This document shows, in pieces, positions 7,345-15,161 of a stretch of DNA of 64,000 bases. This DNA is from a virus. The first letter of the stretch is position 1. The number at the start of each line of letters is the position of its first letter. Both the position numbers and the translations under genes were made by a program. Below the pieces are notes generated by a model. It made no database searches. It was not told where the DNA came from and saw nothing but the letters and a program-made list of their open reading frames with translations. The stretch spans positions 89,953-153,952 of the IMG/VR virus record IMGVR_UViG_3300041964_000083; one strand, written 5' to 3'.

Positions 7345-8310
7345 CTAAATTAATCCTGAAACAATTTCCGACATCTCTCCCTGAGCATTCTTCCGATTGT
7401 CATCATAGATCAGTAAGGTGTCAGACTTACTATGGCGAGAGAGCTTCTGCACCCGCCTCACGTCTCCATTCGTCGCATCCAGTGCCGCTGTTAAGGTCGA
7501 GTGCCGGATGCGGTGAGGTGAGAATATCTTTTTAATACCAGCTTGAGTCGCAATTTCTCGAACAATCCGATACACACCATCACCCGTGAGAGGATGCCCG
7601 TAGTGGGCATTATTGAGTGCGATAAATAACGGGTCGCCTTCCTCCACCTCGCCTCGGCAATCCAACCATTCCTGAATTGCCACTACGGTTGTAGGTGGCA
7701 ATTCAACCCGCTCCACCTGAGTCCCCCGACCTTTTCCTAAAATACTGAGCGTTCGTTTTCTCGCATCAAAATCCCCAACCTTTACCAGCGCCTCACTGCG
7801 CCGCAGAGCATTGGACCAGAATAATCGAAGCAGTGCATAATCTCGCTTCCCTTTCAACGTTGCGCGATCGCACACTTCAAGCATCGCCTTAAATTCATCA
7901 ACGCTCACCCCAGAGGTATCCCGATACGTCCGGCATCGTTCACCCTTAATTTCCTCAAGGGTAAATTTACATTTATCAAGTTTACGTGCATAAGCCGTCA
8001 ACGACTTAATCGCTGCTAGCCGTCGATTAACCGTCGCCTCTTTCAACCCCTGCGCCAACAACTGAGCTTTATACTTCAGCACCACCTTAATCGCATCTGC
8101 CCGCGCCAACCCCAAAAACTGTCCAACAGCTTCTGGGGTTGGTTTGGTTTTAGTCAAGAACTCGAAGAAGTACCCCAAGTCTTTCTCATATGCACGACGG
8201 GTGTTACGCGATCGCTTATCAGCCAGCAAGTCACGAATTAAGTCATCATCTTCAATGTGTTCAGCAAGCCAAGATGGTTGCTGAGTTGCGAGGTTACTCA
8301 CGCTCAACAC
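7345..8310 (-). CDS. Tyrosine recombinase (XerC/D-like integrase)
   Basis: 321 residues, a usual length for a Xer-type recombinase. The N-terminal SAM-like DNA-binding domain (about residues 20-115, SRNTRRAYEKDLGYFFEFL) is followed by the catalytic domain with the full set of active-site residues: R170 in NALRRSEAL, K193 in LGKGRGTQ, H266 and R269 in SPHRIRHST, H293 in LSRHSKSDT and the nucleophile Y302 in LLIYDDN. Such enzymes resolve dimers of circular DNA or integrate phage DNA. It overlaps the gene upstream (8294-8686) by 17 bp and is followed without a gap by 7090-7344. I found no obvious attachment site beside it. Confidence 0.93.
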   Translation of the reverse strand: MLSVSNLATQQPSWLAEHIEDDDLIRDLLADKRSRNTRRAYEKDLGYFFEFLTKTKPTPEAVGQFLGLARADAIKVVLKYKAQLLAQGLKEATVNRRLAAIKSLTAYARKLDKCKFTLEEIKGERCRTYRDTSGVSVDEFKAMLEVCDRATLKGKRDYALLRLFWSNALRRSEALVKVGDFDARKRTLSILGKGRGTQVERVELPPTTVVAIQEWLDCRGEVEEGDPLFIALNNAHYGHPLTGDGVYRIVREIATQAGIKKIFSPHRIRHSTLTAALDATNGDVRRVQKLSRHSKSDTLLIYDDNRKNAQGEMSEIVSGLI

Positions 8311-8686
8311 CTGGTGTCAATGAGTATGAGTATTGTTCACTTGATAATGGTTCTGGATCTAGATAGATTTCAACACTATCTTTATCCATATCCTCTCCTA
8401 GTGTTAATGCCCAATCATTACCCAACGCGGCTACTTCAACGTTAATCCGCAATACATTAAATTCAGAAAAATAAGAAAGTAACCCTTTGTAAATCTTTGA
8501 ACTACCATCGCGCCATGTTCGCTTCATGAGAATGGGTGTGTTAGCAGGGAGCGATCGCGCTTCGATAAAACTAAGCGATTGTTGAGTTATGCGGTTACTC
8601 AGCAATACATCGCTGTCAAGGGTATGTATAGTACACACACCCTTTTCATCATGAATTAGCGATTCAAGCTGTTCTTGGGGCTGCAT
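8294..8686 (-). CDS. Hypothetical protein, 130 aa, upstream of the recombinase
   Basis: Mixed alpha/beta protein (TPILMKRTWRDGSSKIYKGL, then VLRINVEVAALGNDWALTLG) of unknown family. Its 3' end overlaps the recombinase start, so both are probably expressed from one promoter in the divergent region 8690-8800. Confidence 0.6.
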   Translation of the reverse strand: MQPQEQLESLIHDEKGVCTIHTLDSDVLLSNRITQQSLSFIEARSLPANTPILMKRTWRDGSSKIYKGLLSYFSEFNVLRINVEVAALGNDWALTLGEDMDKDSVEIYLDPEPLSSEQYSYSLTPGVERE

Positions 8687-8803
8687 AAGAGCTTTTAGGC
8701 TATATAAATATCTGACTAGTATACCCTCAACTCATGATAATGAGCGTTTACAAGAGTTAGGTAGGGTTGGGTAGAATTTAAGAGTAGCGTTACGCGATCG
8801 CAC

Positions 8804-9052
8804 ATGAGCAAATGGTGGCTATTATCAGACGAAGACTTTTGCAGCATTGCAAAGAATCTTACCCAAGCAATTGAAGAATGCTGCGATGCCGATAAGAAAA
8901 GGTTGCTAGAAGATACGCGGCATACATTGGAAACGGGACTGCACGTTACGGATGCCGTGCCGAGTGACTTCAAGAACAAAGAGCATCGATCAGCACCAGA
9001 GTACCCACCAGCAACACCAAAGCACCTTCGCACAAACAGTCGTGAATTATGA
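8804..9052 (+). CDS. Hypothetical protein, 82 aa, first of a three-gene operon
   Basis: Starts in the context GCGATCGCACATG that recurs at several genes here. The first 50 residues are helical (DEDFCSIAKNLTQAIEECCD) and the last 30 are proline-rich and disordered. Its TGA overlaps the ATG of the next gene. No family recognised. Confidence 0.6.
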   Translation: MSKWWLLSDEDFCSIAKNLTQAIEECCDADKKRLLEDTRHTLETGLHVTDAVPSDFKNKEHRSAPEYPPATPKHLRTNSREL

Positions 9053-9471
9053 GTAATCTACAGCAGTATTTTGAAGAACTCCTTTCATCATTGTTGACTC
9101 AAGAAGCCCATTTTCACAAACGCTTTGCCAATCCAAAAGCAACTGATATCCTCAACAGCAAATATACACTAGCAAGATTTTGTACCTACCTCAGAAACTT
9201 GCAAGAATTAGAACCAGCGCAAGCCGCAAAATCACTCGTTGATAAAATAAATTGTTCCCCTCAGTACTGGTATACAAGAGAGCAAGATGGTGCATTATTG
9301 CGGAAGGTTGAAACGCTTGAACCAATGATAGCTTGTGCAATGAGAGACGCGATCACGCAAGTTGATTGGGTAGAGTTGTGGAACTCGCTACAACCACACA
9401 TTGAACCATTTCTGATTAGGTATGAGTATGAAGGATTAGTAATTAGCAAAATACAAAATAATCGCACATGA
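9049..9471 (+). CDS. Hypothetical protein, 140 aa
   Basis: Mostly helical (LQQYFEELLSSLLTQEAHFH, then LARFCTYLRNLQELEPAQAA), joined by four-base overlaps to the genes on both sides. No catalytic motif or membrane segment seen. Unknown function. Confidence 0.65.
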   Translation: MSNLQQYFEELLSSLLTQEAHFHKRFANPKATDILNSKYTLARFCTYLRNLQELEPAQAAKSLVDKINCSPQYWYTREQDGALLRKVETLEPMIACAMRDAITQVDWVELWNSLQPHIEPFLIRYEYEGLVISKIQNNRT

Positions 9472-9716
9472 CCTTATCAACAAGCTGCCCTCGCTGCTAT
9501 GGAGAGTCAACGCTATTTCACAAAAGCCAGTACAAGGGCGACATCTTCAAGTGCAAATCTTGTTTGATTCCTCATCCAACAAAAGAGGAAAAGATACCGC
9601 TGTTGTGGTTTTGGGAGAGCGATCGCTTATGGGAAGGATTAGATCAACCGGAAGGTGAAAATAAGCCGGAACTTGTCAAGGTAATCTTAGGAACCGAGCC
9701 AGAGAAAATTGTTTGA
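9468..9716 (+). CDS. Zinc-ribbon hypothetical protein, 82 aa
   Basis: Two CxxC knuckles, CPRC at residues 7-10 and CKSC at about 29-32, define a zinc ribbon; the remainder (IPLLWFWESDRLWEGLDQPE) is unknown. Last gene of the 8804-9716 operon; its TGA stop (9714-9716) is the first triplet of palindrome copy 5. Confidence 0.65.
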   Translation: MTLSTSCPRCYGESTLFHKSQYKGDIFKCKSCLIPHPTKEEKIPLLWFWESDRLWEGLDQPEGENKPELVKVILGTEPEKIV

Positions 9717-9732
9717 CATCTAATCGTTGTCA
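9714..9732. repeat. 19-bp dispersed palindrome, copy 5
   Basis: TGACATCT-AAT-CGTTGTCA. It starts with the TGA stop of the plus-strand gene and lies between two convergent operons. Confidence 0.8.
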
Positions 9733-9741
9733 GTTAAAAAT

Positions 9742-10104
9742 TTAGATTGCGATCGCGTATCCTTGTTCAGCTTGTGCAGCAAGTTCTTTGAGGCGTTCCC
9801 AGCAATAAGGGTCACGATTTATTGGTTTAATTTCAAATTTGGGAAATAGCTGATTAATCTGGTTCTCAGTTATGGATTCAGGTAACGCCATAAGAATTCG
9901 GGTAACTGTTGCCAAGAGAATAAGTGCAAATTCTCTATCCGCACCTGCACAATAATCAAGCGTCACCCAATCTCTACCAACTAATCCTACCCTAACTCGA
10001 ACTCCATACATAACTGGAAGAAAACCAATTTCCCAAATCTGGTTTTCAGACACCCAACGACCTGCGGGGAAGTTTTGGTTTGATTCTACTTTGGTGAAGT
10101 TCAT
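9742..10104 (-). CDS. Hypothetical protein, 120 aa, last gene of a five-gene operon
   Basis: Follows the phage ABA-sandwich gene with a 5-bp gap. A beta-rich first half (WVSENQIWEIGFLPVMYGVR) is followed by a hydrophobic helix (REFALILLATVTRILMALPE). The composition does not clearly mark a membrane protein. No known family. Confidence 0.6.
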   Translation of the reverse strand: MNFTKVESNQNFPAGRWVSENQIWEIGFLPVMYGVRVRVGLVGRDWVTLDYCAGADREFALILLATVTRILMALPESITENQINQLFPKFEIKPINRDPYCWERLKELAAQAEQGYAIAI

Positions 10105-10109
10105 TTTGC

Positions 10110-10592
10110 TTATGCAACCTCATCATCCAACACCCAATACTTAAAGGTTACACCCAATGCTGGTGTAGGCTTTACCGCAATACCAACAGCTAGCAAACTC
10201 GCTACACAAATTGCCAGTGTAGGTGTATCAGCCGTAGCATCACAAAACCCCATGTGACAGTGCCAAGCACGGATAGGGTGTTTAAGCCATCCTTTTTCAA
10301 GCGTAAATTCATGATTTGGGTACATCTTTTCTGCTACAGCCCAAGCCAAAGCCATAGAGCGACTTGGATTCCAAGATGTACCACGCAATCCAATACTATC
10401 TACTTGATAGAGCGCCCAACCATTACATTCTTTTGGCTCGAATATCTCGTAGATTAGGATTTCCCCTTCTTCGGGAACGGTTTCATCCCAATCGATTACT
10501 CGCCAACCCATCACCTTCTCGGCAACTAATCGATCTAAAGCGTTGTAAGAGTCAACTGACAACGTTTCGATGTCATTACGGTTTCTTCTCAT
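10110..10592 (-). CDS. Phage ABA-sandwich domain protein, 160 aa
   Basis: Shows the landmarks of the small phage ABA-sandwich family (PF18066): an N-terminal LDRLVAEKVMGWRV, a middle WNPSRSMALAWAVAEKM and a C-terminal ATADTPTLAICVASLLAVGI. The family is common in phages; its role is not established. The first codons contain a copy of the 19-bp palindrome read as NDIETLSVD, so the repeat has been absorbed into coding sequence. Four-base overlap with the gene upstream. Confidence 0.75.
   Translation of the reverse strand: MRRNRNDIETLSVDSYNALDRLVAEKVMGWRVIDWDETVPEEGEILIYEIFEPKECNGWALYQVDSIGLRGTSWNPSRSMALAWAVAEKMYPNHEFTLEKGWLKHPIRAWHCHMGFCDATADTPTLAICVASLLAVGIAVKPTPALGVTFKYWVLDDEVA
10557..10575. 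repeat. 19-bp dispersed palindrome, copy 6 (inside a gene)
   Basis: TGACAACG-TTT-CGATGTCA, lying in frame in codons 7-13 of the ABA-sandwich gene. Confidence 0.8.
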
Positions 10593-11038
10593 GATTTGCC
10601 TTCAATGCGTCGTTGTTCTTGCTCTATCATGCTTAGAAATTTCTCTCGAACTTCCCATGCTCGCTGGAGTTTCGGAACATCAGCTGAATTTGCTTCTTTA
10701 GCTTGGGATAGTGCGATCGCGTATGCATGACGTTCTAGATAAATCTGGTGCAGCGATATCTCCGTAGAGATGATCGCAATTGGTAACTTTTTCAGGTCAC
10801 TTGTCATGTACACAAATGGCTGACCCTTCACCTCGACATAACAATCACCCAATGGGTTAACCAGCATAACGATGCCGCGCTCTCCGGTTGGTAACTCCGC
10901 GCAGCTACCTTGACTGATTTTTTGTTCTTTCTCAACTTTGACCAGCTTTTCGAGTTTTACGGGTTCGATGCGGTTTTCTACTTCGGTGTTGGGAACCAAA
11001 TCCGGAAATAGAGATGGTTGGATTGGTTGGTTGTTCAT
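10589..11038 (-). CDS. Hypothetical protein, 149 aa
   Basis: Begins MNNQPIQPSLFPDLVPN, a flexible N-terminus with a QPSLF stretch that loosely resembles clamp-binding peptides. Residues 45-90 look like a small KOW/SH3-type barrel (GERGIVMLVNPLGDCYVEVK, then GQPFVYM), and the C-terminus is one long helix. The start has GGAGGCGATCGCGTATG, again with HIP1 between SD and ATG. Overlaps neighbours by four bases on both sides. Confidence 0.65.
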   Translation of the reverse strand: MNNQPIQPSLFPDLVPNTEVENRIEPVKLEKLVKVEKEQKISQGSCAELPTGERGIVMLVNPLGDCYVEVKGQPFVYMTSDLKKLPIAIISTEISLHQIYLERHAYAIALSQAKEANSADVPKLQRAWEVREKFLSMIEQEQRRIEGKS

Positions 11039-11595
11039 ACGCGATCGCCTCCTCTACGAGTTTCCCTTAACTGCTGAAACTCTTCAATTGTCGATTCAAC
11101 ATCAAACAGACTATCAGCAGGTTTGCCACTTGACTCTTTAACCTTCTCAAAAAAGTCTTTTAGAAATTCATCGCTTTCCATTGTTTCTGCCGCCCTTAAG
11201 ATATCTAGCGCCTGCCCTCGCCATGCCGTAAAACGACTAGGATTCTCCTCCCTAAACTTCCTAAATTCTAAGAGTAGCGCACCAGCAATTTCCAGCTCCA
11301 CGCCTATAACACGAGTCATCCATTCAATAAGTAGGCTATCAGTTTCAGCTGCAATCGCGCACTGCATTATCCCTAGGGCAAACTCGAAAGCTTCGGTGGG
11401 TGTGAATTCTGTCCTGTTTTTGTCCCAAGCCACATCAACCATTGGCTTTTTGTCGCGACTATTTACCCGTGAGTGAACATAAATTTCACCAGCACTGTAT
11501 TCAGTCAATACCCCAATTTTCTTTTTCTCAGATGGAGGTAAGCGCTTGAGTTCCGCAAACGTTGTTTTCCTGGCGGTTTTACCAAATCCTTTCAT
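11035..11595 (-). CDS. Hypothetical protein, 186 aa
   Basis: N-terminal 60 residues are basic with strands (KKKIGVLTEYSAGEIYVHSR); the rest is helical and acidic. Coupled by overlap to the genes before and after. No recognised domain. Confidence 0.65.
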   Translation of the reverse strand: MKGFGKTARKTTFAELKRLPPSEKKKIGVLTEYSAGEIYVHSRVNSRDKKPMVDVAWDKNRTEFTPTEAFEFALGIMQCAIAAETDSLLIEWMTRVIGVELEIAGALLLEFRKFREENPSRFTAWRGQALDILRAAETMESDEFLKDFFEKVKESSGKPADSLFDVESTIEEFQQLRETRRGGDRV

Positions 11596-12788
11596 CAGTT
11601 ATCTATAATCTCCAATCCTGTCTCTCTTGCAACTTGCTGGGTAAATGATTCCCAGTTCTCACCGCCATACTTTAAACGGGTGCGTTGAACGCTACTGATA
11701 GCATTATCAATCGCTTCAACGACTAAATCATCCCAAGGCGTATCGAGGTTCGTTGTAGATGCGCCCGTACCAAATAGCGCATCGTCACCGCAGTCATAAG
11801 AATTCTCGCCCTTTCCTGGCATGGGAATCCCACCCACAATTTCAAGCCCAACATCTTTTCGGGTTCGCTTGAGGAAAGGGAAACGCGATCGCGTCCATGT
11901 TCTGATTTCTAGCTTGGCATTGGCTTTGTAGATTCGGTTATCGAAATGAATATCAACAGGTCGTTCGCCCTCAACTTGTGTAGTGCAACGCTCCCGTCCA
12001 AGTAGTAAATCGGTTGGATGAATAACGATTCGTCGCCAATCATTATTCCTCCAGCAGTCAACTTCCGCAAATAGATAAATCCAAATAATGCCGTGATGAA
12101 TTCTAAAGCTGAGTTCTCGTTCGTCTTCAGATAACCAGCTTACCCAATGGTGAGGCAGTTTTTCAATGGATAGAAAAACACTAAATAGAAGTAACCCAAC
12201 ATGGAAAGTTACTACATTCTCAATCCCGCCCACATTAATACTGAGAGCTAAACTATCCCATTGTGGAATAGTCCAGCTGCCATGCAATGCCCACACATCT
12301 TGCGCAGGTTCATTTTTGGAATTGAGTTTCCAATAAGTGAGGGTTCGACTTCCTGCAATCCATGCTCTACCTCTATCATCTCGATTATTGTCTACAGACC
12401 AGAAAGTGTAATGTAGCTTCCATTTGAGAAACAAATGCCAATTAATTCGCGCTAAACCGTTAACTAACCCGATGATGGGGTTATCTAATAGTCGATAAAA
12501 TTCATCCGCGCAAGGCTCAATTAGCGTCAACATATCCATGTAGTTGTCAGCTAGCCAGTTTCTTTCAGTGTCACTAGCAGCACGCCTAAACAACGTTGAT
12601 ATGTATTCACCCAACTTAGCTAAATTAAAATCTGGGAAACTTAGTATTTCCTGAACAAATACGCGATCGCACCCGTTCTCTACCATGTAAGCCTCTATCC
12701 ATTTGAGTTCGCGCCACTCGTCTCCATGCACGTTAGCAATTAGTTCCCAGTCCCGCATTAGCATAAGTGCCACTCTTCCTGATAACAA
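11595..12788 (-). CDS. Large hypothetical protein, 397 aa, first gene of a five-gene operon
   Basis: Aromatic-rich protein with helical N-terminal two thirds (DNPIIGLVNGLARINWHLFL) and a C-terminal beta region ending in DVGLEIVGGIPMPGKGENSY, CGDDALFG. This glycine/aspartate-rich C-terminal block looks like a conserved site and I recall similar unnamed proteins in other mobile elements, but I cannot name a function. The start may be the ATG eight codons further in. Drives the operon 12788 to 9742. Confidence 0.6.
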   Translation of the reverse strand: MLSGRVALMLMRDWELIANVHGDEWRELKWIEAYMVENGCDRVFVQEILSFPDFNLAKLGEYISTLFRRAASDTERNWLADNYMDMLTLIEPCADEFYRLLDNPIIGLVNGLARINWHLFLKWKLHYTFWSVDNNRDDRGRAWIAGSRTLTYWKLNSKNEPAQDVWALHGSWTIPQWDSLALSINVGGIENVVTFHVGLLLFSVFLSIEKLPHHWVSWLSEDERELSFRIHHGIIWIYLFAEVDCWRNNDWRRIVIHPTDLLLGRERCTTQVEGERPVDIHFDNRIYKANAKLEIRTWTRSRFPFLKRTRKDVGLEIVGGIPMPGKGENSYDCGDDALFGTGASTTNLDTPWDDLVVEAIDNAISSVQRTRLKYGGENWESFTQQVARETGLEIIDN

Positions 12789-12834
12789 TAGTGATAGAAC
12801 CTTTAGGTAAGCCTCACACTAAATCTACCTCAAT

Positions 12835-13032
12835 ATGCCTTGGTTTGTTATTGTTCAGTCTGCTACAGAAAAACCAGACCATCTGACTGTTTGGACTCGA
12901 TTTCCCGTAGGAACAGAACGATACGCTTATGTGGGTAGCGTATCTCACGAAGATTTTGCAGAATTAAAGGAACAACACCGAGTAGTTGTCGCAAAGTGGC
13001 TAAAAAAGTACGTACTGCAACCAAAACAGTAA
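12835..13032 (+). CDS. Hypothetical protein, 65 aa, overlapping the HNH gene
   Basis: MPWFVIVQSATEKPDHLTVW and a short helical end. Overlaps the HNH gene by 37 bp in another frame. The start lies in the 46-bp gap that separates it from the divergent 12788 operon. Function unknown. Confidence 0.5.
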   Translation: MPWFVIVQSATEKPDHLTVWTRFPVGTERYAYVGSVSHEDFAELKEQHRVVVAKWLKKYVLQPKQ

Positions 13033-13268
13033 AAGTGAAGGTAAAGCGTAAACCAATTCCTCCGGGTATTCGTTATGACGCACTCTCTAAAGCTAATTTT
13101 CGCTGCCAGTCTTGCGGTGTGCTATCTCGAAATGCACGGCTGGAAATCGATCACAAAATACCCGTGGCGAAAGGTGGGACTAATGCGATCGCGAACCTAC
13201 AAGTTTTATGCGTTGCCTGTAATCGCGGGAAAGGTGCAAAGCTCAAGCGCAAGAGAAAACAGATATGA
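12996..13268 (+). CDS. HNH endonuclease-like protein, 90 aa
   Basis: A compact HNH (beta-beta-alpha metal) nuclease: zinc knuckles CQSC (residues 37-40) and CVACN (about 73-77), the catalytic EIDHKIPVAKGGTN block and NLQVLC. The N-terminal 25 residues are lysine-rich and may bind DNA. Small HNH proteins in phages nick or cut DNA, often near packaging genes; this one sits in a three-gene plus-strand run. Stop overlaps the next start by four bases. Confidence 0.85.
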   Translation: MAKKVRTATKTVKVKVKRKPIPPGIRYDALSKANFRCQSCGVLSRNARLEIDHKIPVAKGGTNAIANLQVLCVACNRGKGAKLKRKRKQI

Positions 13269-13597
13269 AAAAGAATAAGGGTTTTGGTACTCCACAGGAG
13301 AAATGTCAACCTTTGCTACTTTTGGTAGGTGATGGCGTTTCACCAGATGTTTTGGCAAAAGATCCAAACATTCAAAAAACTTACCCTGGTATCACCGCAA
13401 AGGAATTCATATGGATAAAAGCAACCAGAATGGAAGAGTTTGGGTCTTTTCCTAAAACAATAGAATTACAAACTGACGACGGAAAGATTCAACGTATTTA
13501 CAAAATACCAAAAGACACAGCAACGCAACTCAAGAAAACAAGACGAGTTTATATCGAATCTGACATAAACTGGAGTAAGTTTGACGGCTTATCCTAG
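13265..13597 (+). CDS. Hypothetical protein, 110 aa, after the HNH gene
   Basis: Begins MKKNKGFGTPQEKCQPLLLL; mixed alpha/beta with KTIELQTDDGKIQRIYKIPK. Translationally coupled to the HNH gene. No recognised family. Confidence 0.6.
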   Translation: MKKNKGFGTPQEKCQPLLLLVGDGVSPDVLAKDPNIQKTYPGITAKEFIWIKATRMEEFGSFPKTIELQTDDGKIQRIYKIPKDTATQLKKTRRVYIESDINWSKFDGLS

Positions 13598-13617
13598 AGC
13601 TACATTTGAATGTGCGA

Positions 13618-13851
13618 TTATTCTTGCGATCGCGTGTTAACCACAGCGGCTTGACCCCTCTCCCCTATCTGCAAACCAAGTCGAGAGAGATAGTTATCGC
13701 CATAATCAACTCTCCATGCGTCCGATGGTGAAGTGGCTTCTACTTTGACAACTACTCCGGTATCCCCGTCTGGGTGTCTAATCGTGTCGCCTTCATGGAT
13801 TGGTTTTTCTGCGAAGTCACTCCACGGTGCTTTTTCAGGTTGTTTAGTCAT
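13618..13851 (-). CDS. Hypothetical protein, 77 aa, small-barrel type
   Basis: The core GDTIRHPDGDTGVVVKVEAT followed by WRVDYGD is the pattern of a small KOW/SH3-like barrel, a shape common in phage and plasmid DNA- or protein-binding proteins. It ends 6 bp before module protein B and is probably co-transcribed with it. Confidence 0.6.
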   Translation of the reverse strand: MTKQPEKAPWSDFAEKPIHEGDTIRHPDGDTGVVVKVEATSPSDAWRVDYGDNYLSRLGLQIGERGQAAVVNTRSQE

Positions 13852-13857
13852 GCGTTT

Positions 13858-14793
13858 TTAATATGGAAGTTCGTTCTCAGGGAACGGTGTGTCAACTTGA
13901 AGACTGGGTTCAGCTTCGTGTCGAGTGAATCGTTGTCGCCACAATTCATGAGCTTTCTTTGCGCTCATGACACACCCATCTTCACAAACAATTAAAACAG
14001 CTAATGGTAATCCTCCATCTTTTAAAATGTACTCGCAATCATGCTCAAAGGTAAAGTTACGGGGTTTTACGTACTGGTTAGACTCAACCTGTGATGCTCT
14101 ATCTAGTACTTCTTCGCGAGGGTCGGGCAGAGCAAGTTCTTTGCGACGGTAGCGAACAACGCCCGCAAAGAACTTGTTAAATACAAGAGAGATAATCGCA
14201 CCCTTATGCTCTGGTAATCCATCAAACCCATCCTTCTCTTCGCCGTAATGCTGACGCAGCAGATTCTCTAGGTGTTCGTAGAGCAGAAGTGCTTTGGCAA
14301 AATTAAAGTTTTGAATAACTGTTGCTTGCCCCCATTGACCCGCTTTGAACTTACGCTCTTCACAGGTGAATAAGTTAAAGGTATCCGAAAGCATTTTCTT
14401 GGTTTTCCAAAGCGTCGTGCGTCCGGTGTTGGCTCCTTTCCAATAAGTTTTGAGGTATAGTGCAACCGTTTGCATCCCACACCGGAACTTTCTAACACCA
14501 CGGGATAGAGCTTGTCCAATATTCTCGACAACTCGGTGGAAGCCTGATTGTTTATAGGTTTTGGTTCTAAATGCTTTCTTGACTTGCACCAACACCTTCA
14601 TCTCTCTTGCAGCGCGATAGATGAGGATGTTGAGAAGTCCCATCGTGGTTAAAATCTTTTCTTTACTCCATACCCTCGTGGCTGTGGCGATGTTGCCAGA
14701 GGTAATGGCAGTAAATTCAGTGACGCAATCGGTTATCTGCTGGGCAGTTAGGGGTTTTGGAGCGAAGCCTTTGGGAAATGTAGGGATAACCAT
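13858..14793 (-). CDS. Module protein B: uncharacterised paralogue of the 5758-6546 protein
   Basis: 311 residues; the first 220 align with module protein A, including GRTTLWKTKKMLSDTFNLF and LPEHKGAIISLVFNKFFAG, while the C-terminal 90 are longer and different. Basic helical regions and the GRTTLWK block suggest DNA binding. The same set of upstream elements is present as for A: a leader hairpin at 14828-14857, an inverted repeat whose shared core begins 107 bp from the start codon, and a 19-bp palindrome 32 bp beyond it. Role unknown; replication initiation, partition or copy control are the candidates suggested by the DNA context. Confidence 0.75.
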   Translation of the reverse strand: MVIPTFPKGFAPKPLTAQQITDCVTEFTAITSGNIATATRVWSKEKILTTMGLLNILIYRAAREMKVLVQVKKAFRTKTYKQSGFHRVVENIGQALSRGVRKFRCGMQTVALYLKTYWKGANTGRTTLWKTKKMLSDTFNLFTCEERKFKAGQWGQATVIQNFNFAKALLLYEHLENLLRQHYGEEKDGFDGLPEHKGAIISLVFNKFFAGVVRYRRKELALPDPREEVLDRASQVESNQYVKPRNFTFEHDCEYILKDGGLPLAVLIVCEDGCVMSAKKAHELWRQRFTRHEAEPSLQVDTPFPENELPY

Positions 14794-14827
14794 GTTACGA
14801 TGGGGATGCTTTTTTGATAAATTGGTA

Positions 14828-14857
14828 AGCCGCTCGTTGTTGAAGCAACTGGCGGCT
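14828..14857 (-). promoter_or_regulatory. 5' leader hairpin of module protein B
   Basis: Outer stem AGCCGC / GCGGCT and inner stem GTTG / CAAC. On the plus strand a T-run follows (14859-14865), so it could also end rightward transcription, but its position 35 bp before the start codon matches the hairpin of module A. Confidence 0.6.
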
Positions 14858-14889
14858 ATTTTTTTGTATTATGCCACGGAAAGCTAGTT

Positions 14890-15048
14890 AAACGCACCGT
14901 GAACGTATAAGCATTTTTGTTAATCTTGTAAGTCTATTTGTTAACCCAAAGTGGTAGGAAGGGATCAATGGACTAGAGCGAACAAGCAAAAGTGAAAAAT
15001 AAAACTCTTTAACTTTAAGACTGATGCTTATACGTTCACGGTGCGTTT
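14890..15048. repeat. Inverted-repeat element B upstream of module protein B
   Basis: Perfect 25-bp arms at 14890-14914 and 15024-15048 enclose 109 bp of AT-rich DNA. The inner part of the arms, TGAACGTATAAGC at 14900-14912, corresponds to the 13-bp arms of element A; measured on that core the element is 139 bp against 136 bp for A. Both arms lie upstream of the gene. Confidence 0.85.
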
Positions 15049-15065
15049 TGTGTAAAGATATGTAA

Positions 15066-15094
15066 CAAGCTGACAACGAATCGTTGTCAGCTTG
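15066..15094. repeat. 19-bp dispersed palindrome, copy 7 (extended)
   Basis: Core TGACAACG-AAT-CGTTGTCA at 15071-15089, extended by CAAGC / GCTTG to 13-bp arms. Lies 32 bp beyond the shared core of element B and 72 bp upstream of the nuclease gene. Confidence 0.85.
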
Positions 15095-15117
15095 GGGCGT
15101 GGTTGTAGCTTAAAATG

Positions 15118-15137
15118 AATAGTGAGATCGCACTATT
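15118..15137. promoter_or_regulatory. Palindromic operator candidate before the nuclease gene
   Basis: AATAGTG-AGATCG-CACTATT: 7-bp perfect arms, 25 bp upstream of the start codon at 15162. Confidence 0.45.
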
Positions 15138-15161
15138 CGAGTTAAAGCAAATAGCCCAACT

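Noticed and set aside
12541-12560. TTGTCAGC stretch as another 19-bp palindrome
   Set aside because: No matching left arm; also true for similar half sites at 6991, 17916 and 18264.
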